The translations under genes were made by a program, and so were the position numbers. A stretch of 64,000 nt of DNA. Source: Dyadobacter fermentans. Its GTDB lineage: Bacteria > Bacteroidota > Bacteroidia > Cytophagales > Spirosomataceae. The DNA lies in NCBI RefSeq assembly GCF_019924045.1, contig NZ_JAHXBN010000010.1, positions 124,001 through 188,000 on the forward strand, read 5' to 3'. The notes under the pieces were generated by a model. The model saw nothing but the letters and a program-made list of their open reading frames with translations, was not told the DNA's origin and ran no database searches. Shown here piece by piece: positions 20,402-28,511 of the stretch; the stretch's first letter is position 1; every line of letters begins with the position of its first letter.

Positions 20402-21013
20402 TTACTTTTTCAGTTTTTTTAGCGCTTCCCAGCGAGGATCTACTTTTTCTTCTTCCTCCCTTTCGTCGCCTTCCTCCGCTTCTCCTCCCGAAGTATAAAC
20501 CAGCGTTCCTTCCTCCTCATCATCTTCCAAATCGAACTCATCTTCCTCTGTCCGCAGGCTCGGGTGGAGCTTTTTGACCGGCAACGACAGCGCGATAAAA
20601 TCGAAAATGTAACGCGCTACATTGATCCTGTTGGTGTTACGGCTGATGATCTCGATCTCTTCCGTGAGTTCCTCATTATGATCGCCGAACTTTAATATAA
20701 TGCGTTCGTCGGAATCAATAGGTTCTTCGAACGTTTCCAGGCTGCGGTCGCAAGTCAGGATTACGCTTCCTGTTGTGTGAAAACGAAGCTGGATCATCGT
20801 CGCCGATTTGTTCAGTACCACGTGCGTTTTGAAGTGCCCGTGCTCGATCAGATCCTGCTCCATTTCCTCAAAAAAAGCATCGCCAGACTCCATATCATAG
20901 TCATACTGTTTGTCTTCCAAACCGTAAATGTCTATGTTGTATTTACTTAGCTCTTTCACTTTTTCTGTCAAAAGGAGTGCAAAGGTAATGTGTTTCAGTT
21001 TAATAAAAAACAT
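20402..21013 (-). CDS. DUF177 (YceD-like) protein, rRNA/ribosome-associated
   Basis: About 203 residues. The body matches the YceD/DUF177 family that normally precedes rpmF and is linked to 23S rRNA accumulation: YNIDIYGLEDKQYDYDMESG, GDAFFEEMEQDLIEHG, and IILKFGDHNEELTEEIEIIS. The C-terminal 60 residues are strongly acidic (DLEDDEEEG, EEGDEREEEEKVDPRW), ending LKKLKK. The start is uncertain: ATG at 21013 leaves a rather long N-terminus, and a TTG or GTG about 16-20 codons later would fit the family better. The frame is open far upstream without homology. Confidence 0.82.
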   Translation of the reverse strand: MFFIKLKHITFALLLTEKVKELSKYNIDIYGLEDKQYDYDMESGDAFFEEMEQDLIEHGHFKTHVVLNKSATMIQLRFHTTGSVILTCDRSLETFEEPIDSDERIILKFGDHNEELTEEIEIISRNTNRINVARYIFDFIALSLPVKKLHPSLRTEEDEFDLEDDEEEGTLVYTSGGEAEEGDEREEEEKVDPRWEALKKLKK

Positions 21014-21057
21014 TGGGCCGGAAAATTGTTGCCGCCCGCCGCTATTCTTTGGTGTTA

Positions 21058-21690
21058 TCAGATTTTCCGTGCCGGATTGCCAAAATAGGTGGCGCCAGCC
21101 GGCACATTCTCGACCACCACCGATCCCGCGCCGATCCGCGCATTCTTGCCGACCTGAATACCCGCCACGATCACCGCACCTGAGCCGATGAAAACGCCGT
21201 CGGCCAATGTCACGCGGTCGTTCACGATCGCGCCTGCACCGATGGTCACGAAATCGCCCACGATGGCCGAAGTGTCGATGATGGCACCCGTTTGTACCAG
21301 GCAATGATGGCCTACCACCGTGCGTGCGCCGATGGTGGCGCGTGCTGCAATGAGGTTACCATGCCCGATCGACGCCATGCCGGAGATCACCGCGGTGTCA
21401 TGGATTGCGTTCACGGGCATATTCTTGTATTCCTCGTTCAGAGATTCTACCAGGCGCTCCCGTACCGAGCGCTCGCCAATGGCGATGAATGCCTCGCATT
21501 TAGAGCCTATTATATTAAGGTAGCTCGTGTCGTCGGTATTGCCGAGCACACTCACTTCGCCGAACTCCTTGCCATGCAGCTCGGCATGGTCGTCAAGGAA
21601 GCCGTAGACGAGTACATTGTTCCTTCTGAAAATATCGAGGGCCTGCATACCGAGGTCGCCGGCGCCAAAGATTAATACGGGGTTTTCCAT
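21058..21690 (-). CDS. NeuD-like sugar O-acyltransferase, left-handed beta-helix
   Basis: A 210-residue protein. The N-terminal 80 residues are a Rossmann-like PglD-N domain (PVLIFGAGDLGMQALDIF, then VYGFLDDH). From residue 95 on come hexapeptide repeats (NLIAARATIGARTVVGHHC, IGAGAIVNDRVTLADG, VFIGSGAVIVAGIQVGKNA) of a left-handed beta-helix, ending YFGNPARKI. The active-site His is probably in TVVGHHCLV. It would acetylate a sugar or amino sugar using acetyl-CoA. The start at 21690 drops 11 unconserved codons. It lies 44 bases before the DUF177 gene on the same strand. Confidence 0.87.
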   Translation of the reverse strand: MENPVLIFGAGDLGMQALDIFRRNNVLVYGFLDDHAELHGKEFGEVSVLGNTDDTSYLNIIGSKCEAFIAIGERSVRERLVESLNEEYKNMPVNAIHDTAVISGMASIGHGNLIAARATIGARTVVGHHCLVQTGAIIDTSAIVGDFVTIGAGAIVNDRVTLADGVFIGSGAVIVAGIQVGKNARIGAGSVVVENVPAGATYFGNPARKI

Positions 21691-21775
21691 AATTGATGTT
21701 GGTATTGAATAAAAAGCCTTCATCCGAATGGTTAGTTCAAATGAAGACTTAAAAATTTAGGCCTGAATAGAATGC

Positions 21776-22441
21776 TTACAGGAATGTTACCCTGAAAACA
21801 AACGGGCTGCCGTAGGGCGATAGGTTCTGACCGCTGTATTTATCGATCTGGCTGTCGTAGCTGAAATTATACAGTGCCGTCAAATGCACCGCTTTGATAA
21901 ACTTCCCGCCGATAGGTTGTGAATATGAAGCCCCCGCCATAGGCGAGCCCAGCCATTGACGTTTCTGATAGGATCCTTCCACATTCAGCGCTTCAAATTC
22001 ACCGATAATATTGACAGGCGGTATCACATTGTACATCATGAATGCGCGACCACCGTAATAGGCGGTGTTGATATCATAATACTTATATCGGAAATACATA
22101 ATCGTCGCGCCCACACCGCCCACGAGCTTTTCGGTCAGCTCATAGCCTGCCATCGGCGAAAGGTTAATATTCGTAACCGTTCCCAGGCTCAACCCGAAGC
22201 TACCTCCGAGGCGCAGTCTTTCGATGAACTTTTTGTCCTCGAAATCGGCCAGTTTCTTTTTCTCAGCCAGTACGGGTTTCTGATCCTGTGGTTTTCTTTC
22301 AATGGGAGGTATTTCCTTCCTTTCCGGCTGGTCCTTCCGAAGCGAATCGGGGCGGTAGTATTCGTCGTTCTGCGCCATCAGCGAAGGACTTGTCAAAACC
22401 GCCAGGAGAAACAGGAATGGCAGGAGAATTTTACTTTTCAT
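21776..22441 (-). CDS. outer-membrane beta-barrel protein, function unknown
   Basis: A 221-residue protein. The start at 22441 gives a signal peptide (MKSKILLPFLFLLAVLT, ending SLMAQ). A Pro/Lys/Glu-rich linker (residues 25-65) precedes a C-terminal barrel-like part (RLRLGGSFGLSLGTVTNINL, SPMAGYELTEKLVGGVGATI) that ends in Phe-Leu, as barrels often do. No function can be inferred. It diverges from the M61 peptidase gene across 107 bases. Confidence 0.78.
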   Translation of the reverse strand: MKSKILLPFLFLLAVLTSPSLMAQNDEYYRPDSLRKDQPERKEIPPIERKPQDQKPVLAEKKKLADFEDKKFIERLRLGGSFGLSLGTVTNINLSPMAGYELTEKLVGGVGATIMYFRYKYYDINTAYYGGRAFMMYNVIPPVNIIGEFEALNVEGSYQKRQWLGSPMAGASYSQPIGGKFIKAVHLTALYNFSYDSQIDKYSGQNLSPYGSPFVFRVTFL

Positions 22442-22548
22442 GTTAAAATCGTTTATTTTAGAATGTTGTAACTGGTAACGTAGGACTATCTGATTTTTGT
22501 CTGCCGATACTGCGCTTCCGGCTCCTCTTAACACCACGCGTTTCGTAT

Positions 22549-24045
22549 ATGCTTTATCACATTTCGGTTCCTGACCCACAAACCCGTTTTCTCGACATTA
22601 CCTACACCGTCCCCGAAATCCATAGCGAACAGATCGAAATCCAGCTGCCGGCATGGCGCCCGGGGCGGTACGAACTTCAAAACTTCGCCAAAAATATTCA
22701 ATTTATCGAAGCGACCTCACCCGCTGGTCACAAACTGCCTCTTCATAAGGTAACCAAAGACCGATGGCGGGTTGGAACGGCCGGTCAAAACGAGGTGCGC
22801 ATTCATTATACCTACTACGCATCCATTCAGAATGCGGGCAGCAGCTATGTAGATGAGGAATTGTGGTATCTCAATTTCATCAACTTCTGCATGTATACAG
22901 AGGGCAGAATCTCTGAGCCTTATCGCGTGGAGCTCGATTTGCCCGATGGGTACCAGATTGCGTGCGGATTGCCCTCGGCCGGGAAGAACGCATTATCGGC
23001 GAGAGATTTTTATCAACTGGTCGACAGCCCGATGCTGGCTTCTGCGACTTTGCAGAAATGCGAGTACGAAGTCCGGGGTATTCAGTTCAAAATATGGATG
23101 CACGGGAACCTGAAACCCAACTGGCGGCGTATCGAGCGTGATTTCCGGCGCTTTTCACGCGAGCAGATCGCGATGATGGGGGAGTTCCCCGAAAAGGACT
23201 ACCACTTCCTGAACCTGATTTTACCCAATGCATTCTACCACGGCGTGGAGCACCAGAACTCGACAATGATCGTGCTCGGGCCCGACGATGAAGGCGAAGG
23301 CCTCTATTCCGACCTTCTGGGCGTTAGCTCGCACGAGCTTTTCCACGCCTGGAACATCATCCGAATTCGCCCGGCGGAGCTTTTGCCCTACGATTTTACC
23401 AAAGAAAACTACTTCCAAACCTGTTTTGTGGCCGAAGGCTGCACGACCTACTATGGCGATCTTTTCCTGAGACGTGCCGGCGTTTTTAGCGACGAGTCTT
23501 ATGTGAAGGAATTGCAGGTGTATATGAAGCGCCATTTCGAAAGCAGCGCCCACGCTGCGCAGTCGCTCGCGGAATCGTCGTTTGACCTTTGGCTGGATGG
23601 TTACGAAAAAGGCATTCCAAACCGGAAAGTGTCGGTGTACCACAAAGGCGCATTGGTGGCACTCATTCTCGATTTGTATTTAAGGAAGAAAACCAACCAC
23701 GCCCAGTCGCTGGACGATGTGATGAAGCTGCTATGGGCGCGTTTCGGTAAGCCGTTTGTCGGTTATACGCTGGAAGACTACATTGGCATCGTAGAAGAAG
23801 TCGCCGGCGAATCACTGGAATGGTATTGGAATGAATGCATTTTCAGCGCCACGCCGCTCGAAGATCGCCTGAACGAAGCACTCGCATTTGTAGGACTGCA
23901 AATGTCGGTTTTCAGCAATGGTAATGTGCAGCTGAACGTGCTGGATGATTTTAAGGCACAAGTGCAGCGGGAAAAATGGCTCGAAACGGTGCAAGTGCTT
24001 ACAATCGAGGAAGAGGAGTTGGAGGATGGGGATGAGGAGGAGTGA
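22549..24045 (+). CDS. M61 family (glycyl aminopeptidase-like) metallopeptidase, short form
   Basis: A 498-residue protein. The zinc motif HELFH is at residues 262-266 in GVSSHELFHAWNIIRIRP, with the downstream acid in EGCTTYYGD. The N-terminal beta-sandwich domain includes LPAWRPGRYELQNFAKNIQ, diagnostic of M61. Typical members are around 600 residues with a C-terminal PDZ domain; this one stops soon after the catalytic domain and ends EEEELEDGDEEE, so the PDZ appears absent. There is no signal peptide, which is also unusual. It is probably a cytoplasmic aminopeptidase. Its stop codon abuts a heptamer repeat array. Confidence 0.87.
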   Translation: MLYHISVPDPQTRFLDITYTVPEIHSEQIEIQLPAWRPGRYELQNFAKNIQFIEATSPAGHKLPLHKVTKDRWRVGTAGQNEVRIHYTYYASIQNAGSSYVDEELWYLNFINFCMYTEGRISEPYRVELDLPDGYQIACGLPSAGKNALSARDFYQLVDSPMLASATLQKCEYEVRGIQFKIWMHGNLKPNWRRIERDFRRFSREQIAMMGEFPEKDYHFLNLILPNAFYHGVEHQNSTMIVLGPDDEGEGLYSDLLGVSSHELFHAWNIIRIRPAELLPYDFTKENYFQTCFVAEGCTTYYGDLFLRRAGVFSDESYVKELQVYMKRHFESSAHAAQSLAESSFDLWLDGYEKGIPNRKVSVYHKGALVALILDLYLRKKTNHAQSLDDVMKLLWARFGKPFVGYTLEDYIGIVEEVAGESLEWYWNECIFSATPLEDRLNEALAFVGLQMSVFSNGNVQLNVLDDFKAQVQREKWLETVQVLTIEEEELEDGDEEE

Positions 24046-24153
24046 CCGCCGACGGCCGACGGCCGATGGCTGTTTCCTGATACGGTATTCGATAATGATA
24101 CTAAGTAATCGGCGGTCGGCGGTCGGCGGTCGGCGGTCCATGGTCGGCGGTCA
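24044..24153. repeat. composite intergenic element: inverted heptamer arrays around an AT-rich core (copy 1)
   Basis: The left array 24044-24071 has units GACCGCC, GACGGCC, GACGGCC, GATGGCT. The core 24072-24108 is A+T-rich. The right array 24109-24153 has TCGGCGG four times, TCCATGG, TCGGCGG and TCAG. The arrays are inverted relative to each other, period 7. The element fills the whole gap between two convergent genes and touches both stop codons. Copy 2 is at 26065-26246. Confidence 0.8.
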
Positions 24154-25065
24154 GCTCCCCAACTCTGCCTTCAAAGCCTCTTCGAGCTCTCCATACCGGT
24201 ACCGAAACCTCGTTTCGTTCGCAATTCGCCCGTTCACCACATAATTCCCTCCCAATACCACCGCCGCCATTTCTCCGAATGCGAGTTTTAATGCAAATGC
24301 AGGTACATTCGGAAACCATTGCGGGCGGTGCAATACTTTGCAAATGGCTTTGGTTAGGCCTTCGTTCGTGACGGGCGGTGCGGCAACGGCATTGTAAGCC
24401 CCGTCCCAGCCTTCATTTTCCAAGGCTTCCATATATAACCGGCACATATCATCGAGGTGGATCCAGGACATCCATTGCTTTCCGGAGCCCAGCGGTGCAC
24501 CCACGCCGAAACGGGCCGGTAATGCCATTTTGGGGATCGCGCCGCCGCCTTTGCTAATTACAATACCGGTCCGTAGCTTGACCGTGCGGATACCCAATGC
24601 CTCAATTTCATCGGCAGCTTTTTCCCATTCGACGCTGACGTGCGAGAGGAAATCGTTGCCGGCAGGCGTAGTTTCGGTATTTCTGGCGTCGCCGGTATCC
24701 TGGCCGTAGTAGCTGATGCCCGAGGCCGACACGAATGCAACCGGTTTTAGCGGCTTTTCGGCGAGTTTTCGGGCAATAAGGCGGATCGATTCGGTGCGGC
24801 TTTCGAGGATGGATTTTTTGCGCTCTTCCGTCCAGCGGCCTTCGCCGACATTGGTACCGGCCAAATGCACGAGAAAATGCAGGTTGTCCAGTGCCCCTTC
24901 TTCGATATAGCCTTTTTTAATATCCCATTCAAAAACCTGAACGGATGGGATATTGGCTTTTTCCCTGCTCAGGAAAGCCACTTCATAGCCCTTTTCGAGC
25001 AGCATTTGCGTCAGCCGCTTGCCGATGAGGCCCGTTCCACCGGTGATTAATACTTTCTTTCCCAT
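24151..25065 (-). CDS. TIGR01777-type SDR epimerase
   Basis: A 304-residue atypical short-chain dehydrogenase. The NAD(P)-binding loop is KVLITGGTGLIGKRLTQ. Further landmarks are LVHLAGTNVGEGRWTEERKK, the SASGISYYG active-site region with Tyr in the expected place, and WIHLDDMCRLYMEAL. These are the marks of the YfcH/TIGR01777 family, whose substrate is generally unknown. It is cytoplasmic. It precedes the acyltransferase gene in map order but is transcribed in the same direction, 29 bases downstream of it. Confidence 0.92.
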   Translation of the reverse strand: MGKKVLITGGTGLIGKRLTQMLLEKGYEVAFLSREKANIPSVQVFEWDIKKGYIEEGALDNLHFLVHLAGTNVGEGRWTEERKKSILESRTESIRLIARKLAEKPLKPVAFVSASGISYYGQDTGDARNTETTPAGNDFLSHVSVEWEKAADEIEALGIRTVKLRTGIVISKGGGAIPKMALPARFGVGAPLGSGKQWMSWIHLDDMCRLYMEALENEGWDGAYNAVAAPPVTNEGLTKAICKVLHRPQWFPNVPAFALKLAFGEMAAVVLGGNYVVNGRIANETRFRYRYGELEEALKAELGS

Positions 25066-25094
25066 AAATGCCGGTTTTAAAAAAGTATACCATG

Positions 25095-25925
25095 CTAGAT
25101 TTCGGGGTGTTGCGAACCGTCGCCCGGCGAACCGTCGCGCGGCGGTACTTGCTCGATCGCCTGCGTTACGCGTGCGACCATTTCTTCGACCGTCTCGTCG
25201 GGCAGGAAATGCATAGGCGGTTTGAACTGCACCGTCAGTCGGGTGTTCCGTTTTTTGAAACGCAATCCTTTCTTATCAAAAGCCCTTCTGAAACCATTGA
25301 TCACGACCGGGATCACGATCGGGTGATGGTCGTTGATCAAATGCGCCGTGCCTTTGCGTACAGGGGCATACGGTTTGGTAGTTCCCTGGGGGAAGCTTAC
25401 CACCCAGCCGTGCTGCAAACCCATGCCGATGCGGTCCTGAGCGGACGTGTCGAGCTGGCGCTTCACGTCCTCGCCATTGGCCCGCCAGGAGCGCTCGATG
25501 GTAATGGCGCCACCCATGCTGAACACTTTGGGTAAAAACCCACCTTTCATGGTTTCGGCGGCGGCCACATAGTACATTCTGGCACGGGGCGAAAGAAGGT
25601 AAAACGGCGGTGCCATGGTGTCTTTATAGCCCCATTTGACAGCGCAAAAAATATGGAAGAATGCGATAACGTCGGCGAAATAGGTCTGGTGGTTCGAGAG
25701 GAACAGCACGCCCTGATCGGGCAGGTCCATCAGGTTTTCGGTGCCGGTAATGCGGATCTTGTTGACGGCCGTGTAACGGTAGTATGTAAACCAGCCCAAT
25801 ATGAAAATCAGTAATCTTTTAACAGCCAGATAGTTGCCGAAAGGGTCTTTCTCGAAAAGGCCCAGAAAGTCCAGTCGGGCGAGCCAGGAGGGAAGCGCGC
25901 TATATGTGATCTTTTTAAAATTCAT
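25095..25925 (-). CDS. 1-acyl-sn-glycerol-3-phosphate acyltransferase-like (PlsC family)
   Basis: A 276-residue membrane-associated acyltransferase. The HX4D catalytic motif is in SNHQTYFADVIAF. Further PlsC-family motifs are ITIERSWR and FPQGTTKPY (the F-P-x-G-T block). One hydrophobic helix lies near residue 40 (LLIFILGWFTYY). It probably transfers an acyl chain to lysophosphatidic acid or a related acceptor. It is upstream of the epimerase on the same strand and may be co-transcribed with it. Confidence 0.88.
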   Translation of the reverse strand: MNFKKITYSALPSWLARLDFLGLFEKDPFGNYLAVKRLLIFILGWFTYYRYTAVNKIRITGTENLMDLPDQGVLFLSNHQTYFADVIAFFHIFCAVKWGYKDTMAPPFYLLSPRARMYYVAAAETMKGGFLPKVFSMGGAITIERSWRANGEDVKRQLDTSAQDRIGMGLQHGWVVSFPQGTTKPYAPVRKGTAHLINDHHPIVIPVVINGFRRAFDKKGLRFKKRNTRLTVQFKPPMHFLPDETVEEMVARVTQAIEQVPPRDGSPGDGSQHPEI

Positions 25926-26064
25926 AGTGCAGTAAATGATGTCTCATGCAATGCAGATCAGGGTTCCTTTCGTAAAAGTTTTGTACCACCCGGGTGGACC
26001 CCGGGGTTGCGGACGAAGACGTAATTTAGATAATATGCGAGCGGAATGGAAAATATTTTTCTTT

Positions 26065-26246
26065 GACCGCCGACGGCCGACCGCCGAATAGCGTTTGGCT
26101 GTCGGGCATTGTCATGTGTTGTCATTTGTAGTCAGTGAATCAGCAATGACAATACAGGACTATACATGACAACCCCTGACCATAAATGACTTTCACGCAC
26201 AACCATTCAAAACATACCATCGGTGGTCAGTCGTCGGTGGTCGAAC
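26065..26246. repeat. composite intergenic element: inverted heptamer arrays around a decamer-phased core (copy 2)
   Basis: The left array 26065-26092 has units GACCGCC, GACGGCC, GACCGCC, GAATAGC. The right array 26220-26246 has TCGGTGG, TCAGTCG, TCGGTGG, TCGAACA. The arms match copy 1 at 24044-24153 in unit length, orientation and wording, but the core is longer and contains the phased array at 26111-26190. Confidence 0.75.
26111..26190. repeat. 10-bp-phased array of GTCAT / ATGAC half-sites
   Basis: GTCA(T/G) begins at 26111, 26121 and 26131. After an inversion, ATGAC-like pentamers begin at 26146, 26156, 26166, 26176 and 26186 (ATGAC, AGGAC, ATGAC, CTGAC, ATGAC). All are exactly 10 bases apart, so they would lie on one face of the helix. 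Confidence 0.8.
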
Positions 26247-26334
26247 ATCACTATTTGGCATGATTCTTTGCATATAATTAGTGAGAACATTTAATTTTGA
26301 CCATCTCCTTCTAACAAGTCATTTTTCAAATTTT

Positions 26335-27804
26335 ATGAAAATGAAATACGCATTTCGCATTCTGCCGGCTTTTGTGGCGGCTGGAATGCTCGCAGGTTGT
26401 TCCAAAAATCCGGTGACGGGCAAAAAAGAGATCGTCTTTATGTCGCAAGAGAAAGAGATTGCGCTTGGAGCCGAATCGCACCCGTCTATCGTGGCCACGA
26501 TGGGCATTTATGACGACAAGAACCTGCAATCCTTCATCAACGAAAAGGGTATGGCCATGGCGAAGATTTCGCATCGCCCCGATTTGCCCTACAAGTTCTT
26601 CATCGTGGACTCGCCGGTAGTCAACGCATTTGCAGTGCCCGGTGGTTACGTATATTTCACCAGGGGAATTATGGCGCATTTTAATAATGAGGCCGAATTC
26701 GCAGGCGTGCTCGGGCACGAGATCGGCCACATTACCGCACGCCATTCGGCGCGGCAGCAAACTTCCCAGATCTTCGGTCAGGTGGGCCTGGCCGCGGGGA
26801 TGATCCTCTCCCCGCAGGTACGCGCAATGGGCGAGCAGGCGCAGCAGGCGCTAGGCTTGCTTTTTTTGAGTTACAGCCGCGATCACGAGACCGAATCGGA
26901 CAAAATCGGGGTCGACTATTCGAGTAAAATCGGGTATGATGCCAAGGAGATGGCCGATTTCTTTGGTACACTCAAACGAATCTCTGAAAAAGCAGGCCAG
27001 GCCATTCCTACATTCCAGTCGACGCACCCCGATCCGGGCGACCGTATGCAGAAAGTGGGTAAGCTGGCCGCCGAGTACCAGACCGCGCATCCGGGTAAGT
27101 ATACCGTGAACCGCGATGTGTATCTGCGCAAAATCGATGGCGTGATTTACGGCAACGACCCGCAGCAGGGATTTGTGGAAAATAACACCTTCTACCACCC
27201 GTCGCTGAAATTCCAGTTCCCGGTACCGAGTGGCTGGCAGTATGAAAACTCGCCTATACAGTTCCAGATGGCGGCTAAGGACGGTAAATCGATGATGCTC
27301 TTCACGCTGGCGCAGGGTAAAACACTGGATGAGGCTGCGCAGGCAGTGGTGAAGAACTATGGATTGAAGGTGCTCGAAAACAACAAGGCCACCATCAACG
27401 GTAACCCGGCGATAGCGATGGTGTCGCAGCAGGCAGAGCAGGATGCGAACGGCCAGGCTGCGGCTGCAACGGCGAATACAATACAAGTTGCCACCTGGCT
27501 GATCCAGTACGGCGGCAATATTTACGCCATTCACGGCGTGGCCTCGGCGGGTAATTTCGCGGCGAACGCGGGCCAGTTTCGCTCGGTGGCGCAGGGTTTT
27601 AAATCGGTTTCGGACCAGAATATCCTCAACCGCCAGCCCGAACGTATCCGCATCAAAACTGCTCAGCGTGAAGCTACATTGCGTGATTTGCTGAAAGACA
27701 ACAATCAGCCCGACGGTAAATTGGACGAGCTTGCGATCCTGAACGGAATGGCTCTGACAGACAAGGTGACAAAAGGTACTTTGTTCAAGACATTGGGAAG
27801 ATAA
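26335..27804 (+). CDS. M48-family metalloprotease, lipoprotein
   Basis: A 489-residue exported protease. The start at 26335 gives a lipoprotein signal with lipobox MLAGC (Cys22); the frame is open from a GTG upstream. The zinc motif HEIGH is at about 128-132 in FAGVLGHEIGHITARHS, and the third ligand Glu is in SRDHETESDKIG. This is the BepA/Loic-like outer-envelope M48 type, thought to clear misfolded outer-membrane proteins. The C-terminal half (from about 270) is a separate domain, ending with a LysM-like segment (RIRIKTAQREATLRDLLKDN). It is a single-gene unit ending at a clear terminator. Confidence 0.92.
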   Translation: MKMKYAFRILPAFVAAGMLAGCSKNPVTGKKEIVFMSQEKEIALGAESHPSIVATMGIYDDKNLQSFINEKGMAMAKISHRPDLPYKFFIVDSPVVNAFAVPGGYVYFTRGIMAHFNNEAEFAGVLGHEIGHITARHSARQQTSQIFGQVGLAAGMILSPQVRAMGEQAQQALGLLFLSYSRDHETESDKIGVDYSSKIGYDAKEMADFFGTLKRISEKAGQAIPTFQSTHPDPGDRMQKVGKLAAEYQTAHPGKYTVNRDVYLRKIDGVIYGNDPQQGFVENNTFYHPSLKFQFPVPSGWQYENSPIQFQMAAKDGKSMMLFTLAQGKTLDEAAQAVVKNYGLKVLENNKATINGNPAIAMVSQQAEQDANGQAAAATANTIQVATWLIQYGGNIYAIHGVASAGNFAANAGQFRSVAQGFKSVSDQNILNRQPERIRIKTAQREATLRDLLKDNNQPDGKLDELAILNGMALTDKVTKGTLFKTLGR

Positions 27805-27823
27805 ACATACTTTCAAAATAGTG

Positions 27824-27859
27824 AGAGCGGCGGCACGATCCATGTCGCCGCTCTTTTTG
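27824..27859 (+). terminator. terminator after the M48 protease gene
   Basis: AGAGCGGCG (27824-27832) and CGCCGCTCT (27846-27854) form a perfect 9-bp stem with a 13-base loop, followed by a T-run. Confidence 0.85.
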
Positions 27860-27921
27860 TTCACCGTTCATCCTGACCATTTTACCATTAGTCCAGAGAT
27901 CAGAAACTTTTCACGTTAAAA

Positions 27922-27953
27922 TTTGGTTGACATATCAACACAATATACCTTTG
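27922..27953 (+). promoter_or_regulatory. marR promoter with overlapping operator palindrome
   Basis: TTTG at 27922-27925 and TACCTTTG at 27946-27953, 20 bases apart, match the Bacteroidota -33/-7 consensus. Between them lies GTTGACATATCAAC (27926-27939), an inverted repeat of GTTGA/TCAAC. The same GTTGACATATCA wording recurs before the efflux operon, so this is a likely MarR operator for autorepression. Confidence 0.7.
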
Positions 27954-27960
27954 TATCATC

Positions 27961-28428
27961 ATGAGCGCAAACATAGATAGCTGGCAGAACCTTAGAGAAG
28001 AATTGAAGAACTCCTTGCAGTTTAAACTGGGGGCCGTGACCAAAACGGTTTTCAAGAAAATGAATGCGGAGCTCGTCAACGAAGGGATACCAGTGCTGGC
28101 GGAGCAGCTGCCTATTCTGATGGTTGTATATTTCCAGGAACAGGCGCGTACGCAGCAGGACATAGCCAATATTTTGCAAAAAGATAAAGCGGGAATCCAG
28201 CGCTCTGTGCAGACTTTGCACAAGGATGGTTTCCTGAAAATTGAAAGTGATATTGAGGACAAAAGAAAGAACCTGATATCGCTTACGCCGAGCGGGAAGT
28301 TCGTCTGCGAGCGCATTCAGTCACTGGCGATCGCATTCAACAATCAGATTATGGAGCATTTTACCGAGCAGGAATGGACGACATTTCTCGGTTATCTGGA
28401 CCGCGTCGTCAAAGTAGTAGACAAATAA
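27961..28428 (+). CDS. MarR family transcriptional regulator
   Basis: A 155-residue winged-helix regulator. The DNA-binding part is about residues 60-105: QQDIANILQKDKAGIQRSVQ is the recognition helix region and DGFLKIESDIEDKRKNLISL the wing. Helices at both ends would form the dimer. It lies directly before a three-gene RND efflux operon on the same strand, and similar inverted repeats precede both, so it probably represses both and is released by an effector compound. No effector can be inferred. Confidence 0.9.
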   Translation: MSANIDSWQNLREELKNSLQFKLGAVTKTVFKKMNAELVNEGIPVLAEQLPILMVVYFQEQARTQQDIANILQKDKAGIQRSVQTLHKDGFLKIESDIEDKRKNLISLTPSGKFVCERIQSLAIAFNNQIMEHFTEQEWTTFLGYLDRVVKVVDK

Positions 28429-28442
28429 ATTTTTTTAACTTA

Positions 28443-28477
28443 ATAGTTGACATATCACCAGTAGAGGTGTCAACTAT
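28443..28477 (+). promoter_or_regulatory. operator palindrome before the efflux operon
   Basis: ATAGTTGACA (28443-28452) and TGTCAACTAT (28468-28477) form a perfect 10-bp inverted repeat. The left half, GTTGACATATCA, is identical to the sequence overlapping the marR promoter. It lies 35 bases before the TolC-like gene. A hairpin terminator is less likely because no T-run follows. Confidence 0.7.
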
Positions 28478-28511
28478 CGATCATTAGCCACAACAATCAA
28501 CAACAGGTCAG

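Larger units (their letters stand above)
25926..26334. other. 409-base intergenic region made mostly of repeats
   Basis: No gene is apparent between the divergent acyltransferase and M48 genes. The region holds a 12-bp palindrome CCACCCGGGTGG (25986-25997), a heptamer array (26065-26092), a 10-bp-phased GTCAT/ATGAC array (26111-26190) and a second heptamer array (26220-26246). Promoters for both flanking genes must lie here, but I cannot identify them. Confidence 0.7.
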
